Shown here piece after piece: positions 1-9,300 of a DNA stretch of 64,000 bases. The notes below the pieces were generated by a model that was not told the origin of the DNA, did no database searches, and saw nothing but the letters and a program-made list of their open reading frames with translations. A program made the position numbers and the translations under genes. The stretch is taken from the NCBI RefSeq assembly GCF_018613695.1, contig NZ_JAGGPR010000005.1, positions 431,571 to 495,570 of the forward strand, given 5' to 3'. The stretch is from Arthrobacter sp. ISL-95. Its GTDB lineage: Bacteria; Actinomycetota; Actinomycetes; Actinomycetales; Micrococcaceae. Each line of letters begins with the position of its first letter. The stretch's first letter is position 1.

Positions 1-473
1 CAACCGGCGACAAAGCTGAAGCAGCAATCGCTGCCGGCGCCGACTTCGTTGGTTCCGATGACCTGATCGAAAAGATCGCAGCCGGCTGGACCGACTTCGA
101 TGCCGCAGTGGCAACCCCTGACCTCATGGGCAAGGTTGGCCGTCTGGGTAAGGTCCTCGGCCCGCGTAACCTGATGCCGAACCCGAAGACCGGTACGGTT
201 ACCCCGGATGTCACCAAGGCTGTCAACGACATCAAGGGTGGCAAGATCGACTTCCGCGTCGACAAGCACTCCAACCTGCACTTCATCATCGGCAAGGTGT
301 CTTTTGACATCGACAAGCTTGCTGAGAACTACGCAGCCGCACTGGAAGAGGTGCTTCGTCTGAAGCCGTCCGCTTCCAAGGGCCGCTACATCCAGAAGGC
401 CACCGTTGCCACCACGTTCGGTCCGGGCATCACCGTTGACCCGAACGTCACCAAGGTCCTCGTCGACGCCTAA
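1..473 (+). CDS. rplA: 50S ribosomal protein L1 (uL1), 5' end missing
   Basis: L1 binds 23S rRNA at the mobile L1 stalk, helps release deacylated tRNA, and in many bacteria represses its own operon. The reading frame is open from base 3, so the gene begins before the window; 156 C-terminal residues are visible, about two thirds of a usual L1 (roughly 235 residues). The conserved stretch [20 protein letters not shown] is clear. The usual partner rplK should lie just upstream. A strong terminator follows the stop, so rplA ends its transcript here and is not co-transcribed with rplJ. Confidence 0.97.
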   Translation, partial: TGDKAEAAIAAGADFVGSDDLIEKIAAGWTDFDAAVATPDLMGKVGRLGKVLGPRNLMPNPKTGTVTPDVTKAVNDIKGGKIDFRVDKHSNLHFIIGKVSFDIDKLAENYAAALEEVLRLKPSASKGRYIQKATVATTFGPGITVDPNVTKVLVDA

Positions 474-496
474 GCTTCGCGAGCACTTGCTCTGAT

Positions 497-534
497 AAAA
501 GGACCGTCCGGCTTTGCCGGGCGGTCCTTTTTCT
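497..534 (+). terminator. Intrinsic terminator of rplA
   Basis: A GC-rich hairpin (arms AAAGGACCGTCCGGC and GCCGGGCGGTCCTTT, loop TTT) is followed directly by a T run. It sits 24 bases after the rplA stop. One conceivable TTG start for the next gene falls inside it, which argues against that start. Confidence 0.93.
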
Positions 535-582
535 TGCCTTGTTCCCTGTTCACCGTCAGTGGTGCGCCGTAGGCTGTGGTGC

Positions 583-1692
583 GTGTCGTCGTCGAACTCT
601 CACGCCCTTGCCGGGTTGTCCGTAGAACGGATTCCGGTCCCCACAAGTCCCGACGCGAGCGGGGCGCCGGATTTCCGCGCCTTCCATGATCTGGATGTTG
701 CCCACCACCTGGATCTCTGGGGCAACCTGGACCGTTGCTCCACTCTGGCTGAAGCTGTCCTCTTCTGGCAGGGCAATGAATACGAAGAACGGCATGCCTT
801 TTTGGCTTGCTTCAAGGGAACCGTGGTTGGCAGCGGCACTCTGACATTGCCCTTGAGCGAAAACACGACGACGGCGGGTGTGGACGTCTTGGTGGACGCC
901 GACTACCGTCGACGCGGCATTGGGACGAAGATCCTCGAGATGCTGGAGCAGCAGGCCCGCGATCGGGACCGCGTGTCCTTTGACGCGTTTTGCGCGGAGC
1001 CTCTCCGGCTCCTGACCCCGGGCGGTGAGTTGCTGGAAGCAAAGTCCGGCACGGGCGGCGTCCCTCTGGATTCGGCGTCCACGCGGTTTGCACTCCACCA
1101 CGGGTATTCTCTGGAGCAGGTGGAAACCAACAGCACACTGGCCCTCCCGGTGGGGGCGGCGCTGCTGCAGGACCTCGAAACGCAGGCAGCGCAGCGGGCA
1201 GCCGACTACAGCTTCGTCGGGTGGCAGGACCGCTGCCCTGATGAGCTCGTAGACGTGTTTGCCAAGCTTAAAAGCCTCATGAGCACCGAGGTGCCCATCG
1301 CAGGACTGGGCTGGGAGGGCGAGGAATGGGATGCCAACCGCGTCCGTCTCGAGGAATCAACATGGCTGGCAGGCGGCGTCGCTTCCACCGTTGCCGTTGC
1401 CCGCCACGATGCCACGGGGGAGTTGGCGGCGTACACCACGCTCACCCACCGCGAGGCTACCCCTGGCATGGTCTATCAAGAGGACACCTTGGTGGCTCCA
1501 GGGCATCGAGGGCATGGCCTTGGCATGCTGGTCAAGATTGCCAATCTCCGCCGCATTCAGGAGCTGTGGCCGGCCGCCACATCGGTAATGACATGGAACG
1601 CCAATGAAAACCAGCATATGCTGGCCATAAATATCGCCCTGGGGTTCAAGCCTTCCGGCTTTGACGGCGAATGGCAGAAACGGCTGGAATGA
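583..1692 (+). CDS. Double-domain GNAT N-acetyltransferase, copy 1
   Basis: Predicted acetyltransferase moving an acetyl group from acetyl-CoA to an unknown acceptor. It appears to hold two GNAT folds. The first has the acetyl-CoA loop RRRGIG at about residues 109-114; the second has GHRGHGLG at about 307-314, followed by typical strand-helix text (MTWNANEN). The start is uncertain: no good ribosome site is visible, GTG at 583 gives 369 residues, TTG at 616 is an alternative, and earlier starts run into the rplA terminator. The stop overlaps the next start (ATGA), so the two are probably translationally coupled. It aligns along its whole length with the next gene, indicating tandem duplication. 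Substrate unknown. Confidence 0.85.
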   Translation: MSSSNSHALAGLSVERIPVPTSPDASGAPDFRAFHDLDVAHHLDLWGNLDRCSTLAEAVLFWQGNEYEERHAFLACFKGTVVGSGTLTLPLSENTTTAGVDVLVDADYRRRGIGTKILEMLEQQARDRDRVSFDAFCAEPLRLLTPGGELLEAKSGTGGVPLDSASTRFALHHGYSLEQVETNSTLALPVGAALLQDLETQAAQRAADYSFVGWQDRCPDELVDVFAKLKSLMSTEVPIAGLGWEGEEWDANRVRLEESTWLAGGVASTVAVARHDATGELAAYTTLTHREATPGMVYQEDTLVAPGHRGHGLGMLVKIANLRRIQELWPAATSVMTWNANENQHMLAINIALGFKPSGFDGEWQKRLE

Positions 1693-2840
1693 CTGTAGAC
1701 GAGGCGAAGACCGTTCAAGTCGAGCAGCTGTGGGTTCCTGACACCCTTGACAGCCCCGACGCCGCTGATTTCCTGGACGCCGTGGAAGTAGGACGCCGGG
1801 TTCGCATGGAGACCTGGGGGAGTGACGACCTCGCTTATACGCCCTTGGAAAAGCTGTTGGAGCTTTCTGACCCCTATGAGCGCCAAGTCATTCTGGTGGG
1901 GAAAGTAGACGGCGTCATTGTGGGCACCGTGGATATTGCCTTGCCGCTTGCGGACAACCTTGACCTGGCTGAGTTCACCTTGGACATCCTTCCCGAGTTC
2001 CAGGGGCAGGGTGTCGGACGTCAGTTATTGGAAGCCGCGGAGCAGCTCGCCCGGGCTGAGGGGCGCATCATGGCCCTGGTGGATACCAATCATCCGGCCA
2101 CGTCCCTCACTGAAATACCCGAGGACCAGTTGATCCCGGGCAGCGGTGCTGGTTTTGTCCCCGTGAGCAGCAGGGAAGTGGATTTTGCCAAGCGGGCCGG
2201 GTACACCCTTCAGCACATAGAACAGTTCAGCTCCTGCGTGTTGCCTCTGGATTCCAAGCTTGTGGGGGATCTGCAGCTTGAGGCCGAGGAAGCCAACGGC
2301 GGCCGGTACACCTTGCACCACTGGACGGACCGCTGCCCCGAACCCTGGCTGGAAGCCGTGGCTGAATTGGAGAACGCAGCCGGCGAGGTGGTCCGTGACG
2401 AGGGGGACGAAGACGCGCCTGAAGTTGAAGCGAGCGGGATGGTGTTCGATGCAGCGGTCCTGCGCGAAACCGAGGACGCCGCATTGGCGCAGGGCCGACG
2501 CACGGTGGTGACCGCCGTCGAGCATATAGAGACCGGACGATTGGTGGGCCTGACCACCATCAGCGTCCTGGCGCACCGTCAGGACGTGGTCTTCCAAGAC
2601 GATACTTTGGTCCTGCAGGAGCATCGGGGGAACAAGCTCGGCTTGTTGATTAAGGTTGCCAACATGGAACGGCTGAGTGAGCAATTCCCGGACGCCCGGG
2701 TCATCTATACCTGGAATGCGCCGGAGAACAGGTACCTCCTGACCGTGAACAAGCAGCTGGGATTCACTACTGCCGGCGTCACGGGACTGTGGCAGAAGGA
2801 ACTCCCGGGCAGGTTGTCGGGAGCAACGTCGTCGGACTAG
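1689..2840 (+). CDS. Double-domain GNAT N-acetyltransferase, copy 2
   Basis: 383-residue paralogue of the preceding gene. Acetyl-CoA loops are visible as QGQGVG at about 105-110 and EHRGNKLG at about 311-318. ATG at 1689 overlaps the upstream stop (ATGA) and is preferred to a longer in-frame start at 1671. Similar two-domain GNAT proteins are common in actinobacteria; some (such as mycothiol synthase) act in thiol metabolism, but nothing here ties this pair to a substrate. The pair separates rplA from rplJ, which are adjacent in many bacteria. Confidence 0.87.
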   Translation: MTVDEAKTVQVEQLWVPDTLDSPDAADFLDAVEVGRRVRMETWGSDDLAYTPLEKLLELSDPYERQVILVGKVDGVIVGTVDIALPLADNLDLAEFTLDILPEFQGQGVGRQLLEAAEQLARAEGRIMALVDTNHPATSLTEIPEDQLIPGSGAGFVPVSSREVDFAKRAGYTLQHIEQFSSCVLPLDSKLVGDLQLEAEEANGGRYTLHHWTDRCPEPWLEAVAELENAAGEVVRDEGDEDAPEVEASGMVFDAAVLRETEDAALAQGRRTVVTAVEHIETGRLVGLTTISVLAHRQDVVFQDDTLVLQEHRGNKLGLLIKVANMERLSEQFPDARVIYTWNAPENRYLLTVNKQLGFTTAGVTGLWQKELPGRLSGATSSD

Positions 2841-2851
2841 GCAGGGCCGAT

Positions 2852-2880
2852 TTGGTTTGCTGAACACTCTCCCGTAACCT
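2852..2880 (+). promoter_or_regulatory. Possible rplJ promoter
   Basis: TTGGTT (2852-2857), 17 bases, then TAACCT (2875-2880) resembles a vegetative promoter. Transcription from here would give about 250 bases of leader before rplJ. Only three bases of each hexamer match consensus, so this is inference. Confidence 0.4.
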
Positions 2881-3139
2881 TGAAGTACCAAAGACCGTCG
2901 GTTGATGGGAATCCACTCTTTCGAGCACAGCTCAATTCTGTAGCTGCGCCCCTGAGGTAAAAGTGAATTCCTTGACGAAGGACCCTGAACATAGGGCGGC
3001 CGGCGCAGGTGAACGAAGCAAGTCTCCACGGATCAAACTGTGTTGAGCCAAGCCCCGTGCATCTGCGCGGGGCGTTTTTAGTTTTAGCTCTCGTGAGCGG
3101 GGACCCGGAAGACCGGCTTTATTCCCCGGAAGGAGGGTT
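2881..3139 (+). promoter_or_regulatory. rplJL 5' leader (L10-leader type) with internal terminator
   Basis: This long non-coding leader before rplJ contains the pieces expected of the L10(L12)4-binding leader found before rplJL in many bacteria: a GC-rich double stem-loop region (about 2985-3050, including GCAGGTGAACGAAGC) followed by a terminator hairpin. L10 leaders let excess L10-L12 complex shut off its own expression. Assignment rests on position and architecture, not on a covariance-model match. The ribosome site GGAGGG lies about 5 bases before ATG 3140. Confidence 0.65.
3051..3079 (+). terminator. Attenuator-like terminator inside the rplJ leader
   Basis: A 9-bp stem, GCCCCGTGC with GCGCGGGGC (one G-T pair) and loop ATCT, is followed by GTTTTTAGTTTT. 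It is a complete intrinsic terminator about 60 bases before the rplJ start, so full-length transcription must read through it. It fits attenuation controlled by upstream protein binding. Confidence 0.75.
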
Positions 3140-3733
3140 ATGACAACGCCTAGCAAGATCTCCGCAGTTGCAGAGATCACCAACGATTTCAAGGAATCGA
3201 ACGCGGCTGTCCTGACCGAATACCGCGGGCTCACTGTTGCACAGCTCAAGGAACTGCGTGTTGCGCTCGGCCAGGACACCAAGTTCTCGGTCGTCAAGAA
3301 CACCCTGAGTGCCATTGCAGCCAAGGAAGCTGGAGTTGAAGCATTCAACGATCAGCTCGCCGGCCCTACTGCAATCGCCTTCATCAAGGGTGACGCTGTT
3401 GCTGCTGCCAAGAGCCTGACGGACTTTGCCAAGGCCAACAAGCAGCTGGTTATCAAGACCGGCGTCTTCGAAGGCAAGGCATTGGACGCAGCAGGAGTTG
3501 CCGCACTGGCAGCCCTCGAGTCCCGCGAGCTGCAGCTTGCACGTGTTGCTGGTGTCCTCAAGGCTCCCGCATCCGCTGCTGCACGCATCATCGACGCTCT
3601 GCGCCTCAAGCTTGAAGAAGAGGGCGGCGCATCTGCACCGGCCGCTGAAGAAGCCCCGGCCGCTGAAGAGGCTGCTGCTGAAGAGGTTGCGGCTCCGGCC
3701 GAAGCCGCTGAAGCTGCAACCGAAGAGAACTAA
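3140..3733 (+). CDS. rplJ: 50S ribosomal protein L10 (uL10)
   Basis: L10 anchors the L12 dimers that form the ribosome stalk, which recruits EF-G and EF-Tu. The 197-residue protein has the usual N-terminal RNA-binding part (TEYRGLTVAQLKELR near residues 26-40) and the L12-binding helix ending near residue 160. It then carries an acidic tail of about 33 residues rich in Ala, Glu and Pro (PAAEEAPAAEE type), longer than in most relatives. It is followed 76 bases later by rplL and was probably placed under its own leader control. Confidence 0.97.
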   Translation: MTTPSKISAVAEITNDFKESNAAVLTEYRGLTVAQLKELRVALGQDTKFSVVKNTLSAIAAKEAGVEAFNDQLAGPTAIAFIKGDAVAAAKSLTDFAKANKQLVIKTGVFEGKALDAAGVAALAALESRELQLARVAGVLKAPASAAARIIDALRLKLEEEGGASAPAAEEAPAAEEAAAEEVAAPAEAAEAATEEN

Positions 3734-3754
3734 GTTCTCCCCTCAATCAAACTC

Positions 3755-3789
3755 TGGTGCATGGACCGGTTTAGCCCGGATCTGCACCA
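3755..3789 (+). other. Hairpin between rplJ and rplL
   Basis: TGGTGCA (3755-3761) pairs with TGCACCA (3783-3789), with inner CCGG/CCGG pairing. There is no T run. Such spacers may help set the higher output of L12 relative to L10; that role is inference. Confidence 0.4.
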
Positions 3790-3809
3790 ACTAATGGAAG
3801 GACGCCACC

Positions 3810-4187
3810 ATGGCGAAGCTCAGCAACGAAGAGCTCATTGAAGCTTTCAAGGAACTGACCATCATCGAGCTCTCCGAGTTCGTCAAGCTCTTCGAAGAGA
3901 CCTTCGAAGTTACGGCTGCTGCTGTTGCAGTTGCTGGCCCCGCTGCCGGCGGTGCTGCTGAAGCTGCTGAAGAGAAGACCGAATTCGACGTCGTTCTCGA
4001 AGCTGCTGGCGACAAGAAGATCGCAGTGATCAAGGAAGTTCGCGCCATCACCTCCCTCGGCCTCAAGGAAGCCAAGGACCTGGTTGACAGCGCACCGAAG
4101 GCTGTTCTCGAAGGCGCCACCAAGGAAGCTGCCGAGAAGGCTAAGGCTCAGCTCGAAGAAGCTGGCGCAACGGTTACCCTTAAGTAA
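3810..4187 (+). CDS. rplL: 50S ribosomal protein L7/L12 (bL12)
   Basis: The 125-residue stalk protein is present in several copies per ribosome and contacts translational GTPases. The N-terminal dimerisation helices ([20 protein letters not shown]), the Ala/Gly/Pro hinge (about residues 34-53) and the C-terminal factor-binding domain ([20 protein letters not shown]) are all recognisable. GGAAGGA lies about 9 bases upstream. A terminator follows, so the rplJL transcript ends here and does not extend to rpoB as it does in Escherichia coli. Confidence 0.98.
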   Translation: MAKLSNEELIEAFKELTIIELSEFVKLFEETFEVTAAAVAVAGPAAGGAAEAAEEKTEFDVVLEAAGDKKIAVIKEVRAITSLGLKEAKDLVDSAPKAVLEGATKEAAEKAKAQLEEAGATVTLK

Positions 4188-4202
4188 CTCGTTTTTGCTT
4201 GT

Positions 4203-4236
4203 GGAAGCCCCGTCCGGTTCGCCGGGCGGGGCTTCC
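4203..4236. terminator. Bidirectional terminator between rplL and ybaK-like gene
   Basis: A 15-bp GC-rich stem (GGAAGCCCCGTCCGG / CCGGGCGGGGCTTCC) with a TTCG tetraloop lies between convergent genes. T-rich sequence follows on the plus strand (GCGTTT). Confidence 0.85.
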
Positions 4237-4265
4237 TGCGTTTAACGCACCCAAGCAGGGCGCAA

Positions 4266-4760
4266 TCAATTGGGTTCGCTGATGTCCGCTACTATCGCGC
4301 CCAGGGCTGCCGTGAGTGCATCCGCGTCCACGAACGCGCTCCGGCCATGTGCCCCGGCTCCCATGGAAATGCGACGCCCGGTGATGGTGGCGTCGGCATA
4401 CACAGGCCAGGGGATGGTGCTGCCCAACGGAGTGATGGTGCCGCGTTCATAGCCGGTGGCGGCCAGGGCAACGTCGGCGTGGGGTAGCGAGAGCTTGTTG
4501 ACGCCAACCAAGGCACGTAGCTTGGGCCAGGAGATCTGCCGGTCCCCGGGAATGAGTGCGAACAAGAAGCTGCCGTCCTTGTGCTTGACCACCAACGACT
4601 TCACGATGTCCGCGGGGCTGATCCCCAGGATTTCGGCGGCCTCTTCCAAGCTGCGCGCAGCCGGACGCTCGACAACGTCAACGTCCAGTCCGCGCGCGGC
4701 AGCGTCAGACAAAAACCGTGCGACACCATCCATCCCGGGTGCAGCCAATTCCTCAGCCAT
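4266..4760 (-). CDS. YbaK/EbsC-family aminoacyl-tRNA deacylase
   Basis: 164 residues. Members of this family hydrolyse mischarged tRNA, classically Cys-tRNA(Pro), in trans. The family pattern is visible: IVKSLVVKHKDG (the conserved lysine near residue 55), LIPGDRQISWPKL and a Gly-rich end near SMGAGAHGRS. The start ATG overlaps the stop of the upstream thiolase (ATGA), so the two form a minus-strand operon. The sequence does not show which tRNA is edited. Confidence 0.88.
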   Translation of the reverse strand: MAEELAAPGMDGVARFLSDAAARGLDVDVVERPAARSLEEAAEILGISPADIVKSLVVKHKDGSFLFALIPGDRQISWPKLRALVGVNKLSLPHADVALAATGYERGTITPLGSTIPWPVYADATITGRRISMGAGAHGRSAFVDADALTAALGAIVADISEPN

Positions 4761-5959
4761 CAGTCGCGGTACAGGAGGAGAGCTTCACCCTGGCCTCCGC
4801 CTCCGCAGAGCGAGACAGCCGCTTTTCCGGTTCCCCTGCGCTTGAGTTCGTGCGCGGCATGCAGCGCGAGCCTCGCTCCGGACGCCCCAATGGGGTGGCC
4901 CAAAGCGATGGCGCCGCCATGGATGTTGCACTGTTCCAAGGGGTAACTGAGGTCCTTGAGGGACTGGACGGCCACCGAGCCGAACGCCTCGTTGATTTCG
5001 ATGAAGTCCAGGTCCTCTGACGTCCACCCTGCGCGTTTCAAGGCCTGTGCGATCGCGTTGGACGGCTGCGAATGAAGCGAGTTATCAGGTCCTGCAACCT
5101 GTCCTGGCTTGCCAACAATCGCAAGGTAGTCCAGCCCGTTGTCCGTGGCGAAGCGGCGACTGGTGAGAACCAGCGCGGAGGCGCCGTCGGACAGGGGAGA
5201 GGAGTTGCCGGCCGTGATGGTCCCGTCGGTGGCGAAAGCGGCCTTGAGCGGTGCCAAGGTTTCCAACGAGGTGTTGGGCCTTACGCCCTCGTCCGTGGTG
5301 AGCAGCAGGGGTTCGCCCTTGCGCTGCTTGACGCTTACCGGAGCGATTTCGACGTCGAAGGTTCCGTCTGCAATGGCGGCAGCGGCGCGTTGATGCGAGG
5401 CCGCGGCAACTTGGTCCTGCGCCTTGCGGTCGATGCCGAGCGTGACGTTCTTCGTTTCCGTGGACAAGCCCATGGACTGTCCATCGAACGCATCGGTAAG
5501 GCCATCGTGAGCGGCAACGTCCAGCGCCTGGATGGCTCCGTACGTCCAGCCTTGGCGGGATCCCGGGAGGAGGTGGGGGGCCCTGGTCATGGATTCCTGG
5601 CCGCCGGCAACAACTACTGTGGCATCGCCGCTGCGGATCAGGCGTGCGGCATCAATGACTGCGGTGAGCCCGGAGAGGCAGACTTTGTTGATGGTGACGG
5701 CAGGAATGTTCCAGCCAACACCGGCGGCGATGGCGCTTTGCCGGGCCGGATTTTGCCCCGCTCCGGCCTGAAGCACCTGGCCCATGATCACAGCGTCCAC
5801 CTGTTCGGCTTTGACCCCGCTGGCCGCCAAAGCGGCGCTGATGGCATGAGCGCCAAGGTCGACGGCGGTGAAGCCCGCCAAATGCCCGTTGAGCCGACCC
5901 TGTGGGGTACGGGAAGCAGCAAGGATGACAACGGCATTGTCGTCAGCGGAGTTGGTCAT
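4760..5959 (-). CDS. Acetyl-CoA C-acetyltransferase (thiolase)
   Basis: Thiolase condenses two acetyl-CoA to acetoacetyl-CoA or runs in reverse, feeding polyhydroxyalkanoate, ketone-body or beta-oxidation metabolism. The 399-residue protein has nucleophile Cys94 in NKVCLSG, His355 in GHPIGASGA and Cys385 in CGGGGQGEA, so the full active site is present. The reading frame is open further upstream, but ATG 5959 has GGAAGAGAG just before it and starts at the conserved family N-terminus. It is coupled to the YbaK-like gene by a 1-base overlap. Biosynthetic versus degradative role cannot be told. Confidence 0.94.
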   Translation of the reverse strand: MTNSADDNAVVILAASRTPQGRLNGHLAGFTAVDLGAHAISAALAASGVKAEQVDAVIMGQVLQAGAGQNPARQSAIAAGVGWNIPAVTINKVCLSGLTAVIDAARLIRSGDATVVVAGGQESMTRAPHLLPGSRQGWTYGAIQALDVAAHDGLTDAFDGQSMGLSTETKNVTLGIDRKAQDQVAAASHQRAAAAIADGTFDVEIAPVSVKQRKGEPLLLTTDEGVRPNTSLETLAPLKAAFATDGTITAGNSSPLSDGASALVLTSRRFATDNGLDYLAIVGKPGQVAGPDNSLHSQPSNAIAQALKRAGWTSEDLDFIEINEAFGSVAVQSLKDLSYPLEQCNIHGGAIALGHPIGASGARLALHAAHELKRRGTGKAAVSLCGGGGQGEALLLYRD

Positions 5960-6137
5960 GGTCTCTCTTCCGATCCGGGAGTGGTGTAGCAAGGCTACCG
6001 TGGAGGGGGCGGCGGCCCACCTCGTCAACAATTGTGCCGTTCGTCCCATTCCTTGGCGGGTGCCACCGTGATTCCGGGGATTCTCCCGGGCATTGGTGCC
6101 TGCGGCAACCGTGCTTGCAATCACGGACGATCTGGGG

Positions 6138-6166
6138 TAGACAGGAAGGCTGCTTTGCCGTATTGT
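6138..6166 (+). promoter_or_regulatory. Predicted rpoB promoter
   Basis: TAGACA (6138-6143), a 17-base spacer, then TATTGT (6161-6166). Both hexamers are close to the vegetative consensus. The same -10 sequence occurs before rplM. Confidence 0.55.
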
Positions 6167-6200
6167 AGATATTTGCGTCTTCCCTGTTAACCTTCAGCCT

Positions 6201-6297
6201 TCATATAGCGGTGGGCTTTATCTCTCAGCTGCGTCCTTGACGTGCCGTTCCGAAACGTGCACTGTCATAAGCGGTCTGGGTCCGGGTCATATAGCGG
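6201..6297 (+). repeat. Two TCATATAGCGG motifs upstream of rpoB
   Basis: The 11-mer TCATATAGCGG occurs exactly at 6201-6211 and 6287-6297, with a one-base-shorter form (TCATAAGCGG) between them at 6265-6274. The second is framed by TCCGG and CCGGA, which could form a short stem. The only other exact copy noticed in the window precedes rpoA (44298-44308). Function unknown; a -10 element TATAGC with a GG discriminator is one possibility, a regulator site another. Confidence 0.6.
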
Positions 6298-6384
6298 AAC
6301 CGGAACAAGCATTCTGCGGAGCACTCTGCAGAATGCAAACGGGGGAGATCTGAAAACGCCTGAAGGTCTGTGGAAGGATCCCTC

Positions 6385-9300
6385 TTGGTCGCCTCGAGCA
6401 CCTCTAATAACGAAACCGCTAACACGGCAAGCACCGATGGTGCCACCCGCCGCCTCTCATTCGCAAAGATTCACGAACCCCTTGATGTTCCGAATCTTCT
6501 CGCCCTGCAGACAGACAGCTTTGACTGGCTGGTCGGAAACGAACGCTGGCAGGCGCGGGTAGCGAAGGCTGTCGAGGAGGGCGACCTCAGCGTCGCCACC
6601 ACCTCCGGACTTGCCGACATCTTCGAAGAGATCTCCCCAATCGAGGACTTCCAGGGCACCATGTCCCTGAGCTTCTCCGAGCCGGAGTTCGCTGACCCGA
6701 AGTACACCATGGCCGAATGTAAAGACCGTGACGCCACTTACTCGGCACCGCTGTATGTCAAGGCCGAGTTCATGAACAACAACACGGGCGAAATCAAGCA
6801 GCAGACCGTGTTCATGGGCGACTTCCCCCTTATGACTGAAAAGGGAACGTTCGTCGTCAACGGCACCGAGCGCGTCGTTGTCTCCCAGTTGGTCCGTTCA
6901 CCGGGCGCCTACTTTGAGCGCACGGCTGACAAGACCAGTGACAAGGACATCTTCACTGCGAAGATCATCCCGTCCCGTGGTGCATGGTTCGAACTCGAAA
7001 TCGACAAGCGCGACCAGGTCGGCGTTCGCCTCGACCGTAAGCGCAAGCAGTCGGTCACCGTTCTCCTGAAGGCCCTCGGCTGGACCGAAGGCCAGATCCT
7101 GGAAGAGTTCGGCCAGTACGACTCCATGCGTGCAACGCTGGAGAAGGACGCCACCGAAACCCGCGAAGATGCGCTTCTGGACATCTACCGCAAGCTGCGT
7201 CCGGGCGAGCCGCCCACAGTTGAGGCTGCCCAGTCCCTGCTGGACAACCTGTACTTCAACGCCAAGCGCTACGATCTTGCCAAGGTTGGCCGTTACAAGA
7301 TCAACCGCAAGCTCGGCATCGACCGCTCCCTTGGTGACAAGGAAGCGTCGGTCCTGCACGTTGAAGACATCGTTGCCATGATCAAGTTCCTCGTTGCGCT
7401 TCACGCCGGCGAGAAGACCCTCATGGGCAAGCGCGACGGCGAAGACCACGAGCTTCGCGTCGACGTCGATGACATTGACCACTTCGGCAACCGTCGCATC
7501 CGCGCCGTGGGCGAACTGATCGAGAACCAGGTCCGCACCGGTCTTTCCCGCATGGAACGCGTCGTTCGCGAACGCATGACCACGCAGGATGTCGAGGCCA
7601 TCACGCCGCAGACACTGATCAACATCCGTCCCGTCGTGGCAGCAATCAAGGAGTTCTTCGGAACGTCCCAGCTGTCGCAGTTCATGGACCAGAACAACCC
7701 GCTCTCGGGTCTGACCCACAAGCGCCGCCTGTCGGCACTTGGCCCGGGTGGTCTGTCCCGTGACCGTGCAGGCATGGAAGTTCGAGACGTTCACCCGTCC
7801 CACTACGGACGTATGTGCCCCATCGAAACCCCTGAAGGCCCGAACATCGGTCTGATCGGTTCGTTGGCATCCTACGGCCGCATCAACCCGTTCGGCTTCA
7901 TTGAGACGCCGTACCGCCTGGTTTCCGAGGGCGTCGTTTCCGACGAAGTCCAGTACCTGACGGCCGACGACGAAGCCGAGGTCCTGATCGCACAGGCCAA
8001 CGCTCCTCTGGACGCTGACAAGAAGTTCTCCGAAGAGACCGTCCTTGTCCGTGCCCGTGGTGGTGGAGGCGAGCCGGTTCTGGTTCCCGCTGCAGACGTT
8101 CAGTTCATGGACGTTTCCCCGCGCCAGATGGTGTCCGTGGCAACCGCGCTGATCCCGTTCCTTGAGCATGACGATGCCAACCGTGCACTCATGGGTGCCA
8201 ACATGCAGCGTCAGGCCGTGCCGCTGGTCCGTTCCGAGGCTCCTTTCGTGGGCACCGGCATGGAGCGCGCAGCAGCCGTCGACGCCGGTGACGTTGTCAT
8301 CGCGAAGAAGGCAGGTGTGGTCACCGAGGTTTCCGCTGAGCTCGTTGTCATGATCAACGACGACGGCACTGAGACCAACTACCGCATCAACAAGTTCGCC
8401 CGTTCCAACCAGGGCAACTGCTACAACCACCGCGTCCTGGTCAACGAAGGCCAGCGCCTGGAAGTTGGCGGCATCATTGCTGATGGTCCGGCAACGGACC
8501 AGGGTGAACTCGCCCTCGGTAAGAACCTGCTCGTGGCATTCATGTCATGGGAAGGCCACAACTTCGAGGACGCCATCATCCTGTCCCAGCGCATTGTTGC
8601 TGAGGATGTTCTTTCCTCCATCCACATCGAGGAGCACGAGATTGATGCCCGCGACACCAAGCTTGGTGCCGAGGAAATCACTCGCGATATCCCCAACGTG
8701 TCCGAGGAAGTCCTTGCAGGCCTGGACGAGCGCGGCATCATCCACATCGGTGCCGAGGTTGAAGCCGGCGACATCCTGGTCGGAAAGGTCACCCCTAAGG
8801 GTGAAACCGAACTGACCCCGGAAGAGCGCCTGCTCCGCGCAATCTTCGGTGAGAAGTCCCGCGAAGTGCGCGACACCTCCCTGAAGGTGCCCCACGGCGA
8901 GTCCGGTACGGTCATCGGCGTGCGCGTCTTCGACCGCGACAACGACGACGAACTGCCCCCGGGCGTGAACCAGCTGGTCCGCGTCTACGTTGCAGCCAAG
9001 CGTAAGATCACCGACGGCGACAAGCTCGCCGGCCGTCACGGCAACAAGGGTGTTATCTCCAAGATCCTTCCGATCGAGGATATGCCCTTCCTTGCAGACG
9101 GTACCCCGGTGGACATCGTCCTGAACCCGCTTGGTGTTCCGGGTCGAATGAACGTTGGACAGGTTCTGGAAACCCACCTCGGTTGGGTTGCCAAGACCGG
9201 TTGGAAGATCGAAGGCGAGCCGGAGTGGGTCAAGAACCTCCCCAACCTGCCCCGTGAAACCGGCCAGACCACCGTTGCCACACCGGTGTTCGATGGCGCC

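Larger units (their letters stand above)
5960..6384 (+). other. Long intergenic region upstream of rpoB
   Basis: 425 bases with no convincing gene. It holds a good promoter (6138-6166), two exact copies of TCATATAGCGG (6201, 6287), a related TCATAAGCGG (6265-6274), and a 9-bp hairpin GCATTCTGC/GCAGAATGC (6309-6336). It also carries the divergent start signals of the thiolase near 5960-5975. The rpoB leader would be about 210 bases if transcription begins at the promoter above. Confidence 0.7.

Noticed and set aside
5072..5989. 305-codon plus-strand frame opposite the thiolase
   Set aside because: The thiolase on the minus strand has all catalytic residues; the plus frame has no recognisable domain.
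6898..8430. 510-codon minus-strand frame inside rpoB
   Set aside because: Antisense shadow of a conserved gene, composition unlike a real protein.
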